A stretch of 64,000 nt of DNA from Hungatella sp. (GTDB taxonomy: Bacteria; Bacillota; Clostridia; Lachnospirales; Lachnospiraceae): the NCBI GenBank assembly GCA_009712635.1, contig WASS01000021.1, positions 48,813-112,812 on the forward strand. Reading direction: 5' to 3'. Shown here one piece after another: positions 62,680 through 64,000 of the stretch. How positions within the stretch are numbered: the first letter of the stretch is position 1; every line of letters starts with the position of its first letter. A program made the position numbers and the translations under genes. Under the pieces are notes generated by a model. It saw only the letters and a list, made by a program, of their open reading frames with translations. It was not told the DNA's origin and searched no databases.

Positions 62680-63942
62680 ATGAATCCATATATGACCACT
62701 GCCCAGGAAGCGGCTGCTACCGGCTCTCTTCAGGTAGATGTGGTATCTACCGAGAACAACCACCCAATCGGTGACGCAGAAGTTTCCATTTCCTACACAG
62801 GAGACCCTGGCAGCATTTTAGAAAAGGTTACTACTGACAGTTCCGGTCAGTCCGAAACCGTAAGTTTATCAGCGCCGCCTGTCGATTTAAGTCTGTCTCC
62901 CGGACTGGCACAGCCGTATTCAGAATATTCACTTTTTATTACCGCACAGGGTTATGAACCAGTGGCTATCTCCGGAACCCAGATCCTGGCAGATACGGAT
63001 GCCATTCAGCCTGTCCGCATGACTCCTGTCAAAGACGAGACAACTCCCGATACGCCCATTACCATTCCGGATCATACTTTGTACGGCGACTATCCTCCAA
63101 AGATAGCAGAGGCCGAGGTAAAGCCTGTAGCAGAAACTGGCGAGATTGTATTAAGCCGGGTTGTTGTTCCACAAACAATTATTGTACATGACGGTGTACC
63201 CACAGATCCCACGGCCACCAATTATTATGTTCCTTATAGCGATTATATTAAAAATGTGGCCTCCAGTGAAATTTACGCTACCTGGCCCAGAGAAACAATT
63301 ATTGCCAACGTTCTGGCGATTATGAGCTTTACATTAAACCGTGTTTATACGGAATGGTACCGGAATCAGGGTTATGACTTTACCATCACTTCCTCTACTG
63401 CTTTTGACCATAAATGGATACACGGCAGAAATATTTTTGACAGCATTTCCCAGGTTGTGGATGAAATCTTTAACAGCTACTTATCACGGCCCGGAATCAA
63501 ACAGCCCATCTTAACCCAGTACTGCGATGGCCACCGGGTAACATGTCCCAACTGGATGTCCCAATGGGGAAGCTGCACCTTAGGGGAACAGGGCTATACT
63601 GCCATTGAAATTCTCCGTAACTATTACGGAAGCAACATGTACATCAATACTGCGGAACAGGTTTCCGGTGTTCCTTCCTCCTTCCCCGGTTATAATTTAA
63701 CTGTGGGTGCCTCTGGAGACAAGGTACGCCAGGTCCAGGAGCAGCTCGATACCATTGCCGGGGTTTATACCAGAATCCCCAGAATCACAGCAGACGGGGT
63801 ATTTGGAGAAAACACGGCAGAAGCAGTCCGTCAGTTCCAGTCCATATTTAAACTTCCTGTGACGGGAGTCATTGATTTTGCAACCTGGTATAAGATCTCC
63901 CAGATCTATGTGGGCATTACAAGAATTGCCGAGTATTCTTAA
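62680..63942 (+). CDS. SpoIID-like protein with carboxypeptidase-regulatory-like and peptidoglycan-binding domains
   Basis: Protein of 420 residues. An N-terminal beta-sandwich like carboxypeptidase regulatory domains covers about 15-110 (SLQVDVVSTENNHPIGDAEV). A SpoIID-like region follows at about 185-330: SSEIYATWPRETIIANVLAIMSF, then YCDGHRVTC, MSQWGSCTLGEQGY and EILRNYYGS. A PG_binding_1 domain ends the protein at about 340-410 (GASGDKVRQVQEQLD, DGVFGENTAEAVRQFQ). SpoIID proteins are peptidoglycan lytic transglycosylases of engulfment. No signal peptide is visible at the N-terminus. AGGGG-like bases precede the ATG. Confidence 0.82.
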   Translation: MNPYMTTAQEAAATGSLQVDVVSTENNHPIGDAEVSISYTGDPGSILEKVTTDSSGQSETVSLSAPPVDLSLSPGLAQPYSEYSLFITAQGYEPVAISGTQILADTDAIQPVRMTPVKDETTPDTPITIPDHTLYGDYPPKIAEAEVKPVAETGEIVLSRVVVPQTIIVHDGVPTDPTATNYYVPYSDYIKNVASSEIYATWPRETIIANVLAIMSFTLNRVYTEWYRNQGYDFTITSSTAFDHKWIHGRNIFDSISQVVDEIFNSYLSRPGIKQPILTQYCDGHRVTCPNWMSQWGSCTLGEQGYTAIEILRNYYGSNMYINTAEQVSGVPSSFPGYNLTVGASGDKVRQVQEQLDTIAGVYTRIPRITADGVFGENTAEAVRQFQSIFKLPVTGVIDFATWYKISQIYVGITRIAEYS

Positions 63943-63954
63943 GCTTAGTCAATA

Positions 63955-63973
63955 CCACCGGCTTAGCCGGTGG
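63955..63973 (+). other. Perfect hairpin at the right edge
   Basis: CCACCGGC-TTA-GCCGGTGG, 8 bp, not followed by a T-tract. It may be a terminator or the end of an IS200/IS605-type element that continues outside the window. Confidence 0.5.
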
Positions 63974-63980
63974 CTTGCTC

Positions 63981-63997
63981 AACCCCTATAAGGGGTT
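63981..63997 (+). other. Second hairpin at the right edge
   Basis: AACCCCT-ATA-AGGGGTT, 7 bp, 8 nt after the first hairpin. The window ends just beyond it. Confidence 0.5.
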
Positions 63998-64000
63998 TAT

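Noticed and set aside
1..64000. CRISPR array, prophage or complete insertion sequence
   Set aside because: No regularly spaced repeats, phage structural genes, integrase or transposase were found on either strand.

Overview
The window comes from a low-to-medium GC, Gram-positive, spore-forming anaerobe. It most resembles a clostridial Lachnospiraceae genome (Lacrimispora / Clostridium saccharolyticum type). This is an inference from gene content: a McsA-McsB-ClpC operon, the cotJABC spore-coat operon, a biotin-dependent sodium-pump decarboxylase operon, L-lactate dehydrogenase, AGGAGG ribosome binding sites and consensus sigma-A promoters. Most genes lie on the minus strand. No CRISPR array, rRNA, prophage or complete insertion sequence was seen.

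Layout. 1-4.0 kb: a protein quality-control operon (YtrA-type GntR regulator, mcsA, mcsB, clpC; clpC runs off the left edge). 4.1-8.3 kb: two adjacent surface-protein genes, a membrane-anchored cohesin protein and a secreted glucosaminidase-like protein ending in a dockerin, which look like a matched docking pair. 8.5-15.4 kb: a catabolic operon (amino-acid ABC transporter, iron alcohol dehydrogenase, class III aminotransferase), a cytidylate kinase-like gene and a divergent PucR regulator. 15.4-19.5 kb: a heterodimeric ABC exporter with a MarR regulator and tandem operator-like boxes. 19.6-25.0 kb: a decarboxylase operon with two different carboxyltransferases sharing one biotin carrier and one membrane pump.

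25.2-42.5 kb: mostly housekeeping and envelope genes (two YitT proteins, phosphatase, DD-carboxypeptidase, SOS-type dinB, RluA and RsmF type RNA modification, YedF, cobalamin adenosyltransferase, UvrD-like helicase, gltX, class A PBP), then tRNA-Thr. 42.8-52.8 kb: ldh, then a compact type IV pilus-like cluster (transglutaminase lipoprotein, PilC, four pseudopilin-like proteins, PilT and no PilB) placed directly downstream of dagK-ispF-cysS-mrnC-rlmB.

53.0-57.4 kb: a small wall-binding protein, tRNA-Met and tRNA-Val, an AT-rich FkbM methyltransferase, a NYN/LOTUS RNA-binding protein and cotJABC. 57.4-62.2 kb: carA-carB with an unusual tandemly repeated structured leader. 62.3-64 kb: a small unknown protein, a SpoIID-like/peptidoglycan-binding protein and two hairpins at the right edge.

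The candidates most worth following are the cohesin-dockerin pair, the double-carboxyltransferase sodium pump, the PilT-only pilus-like cluster and the duplicated hairpin leader of carAB.
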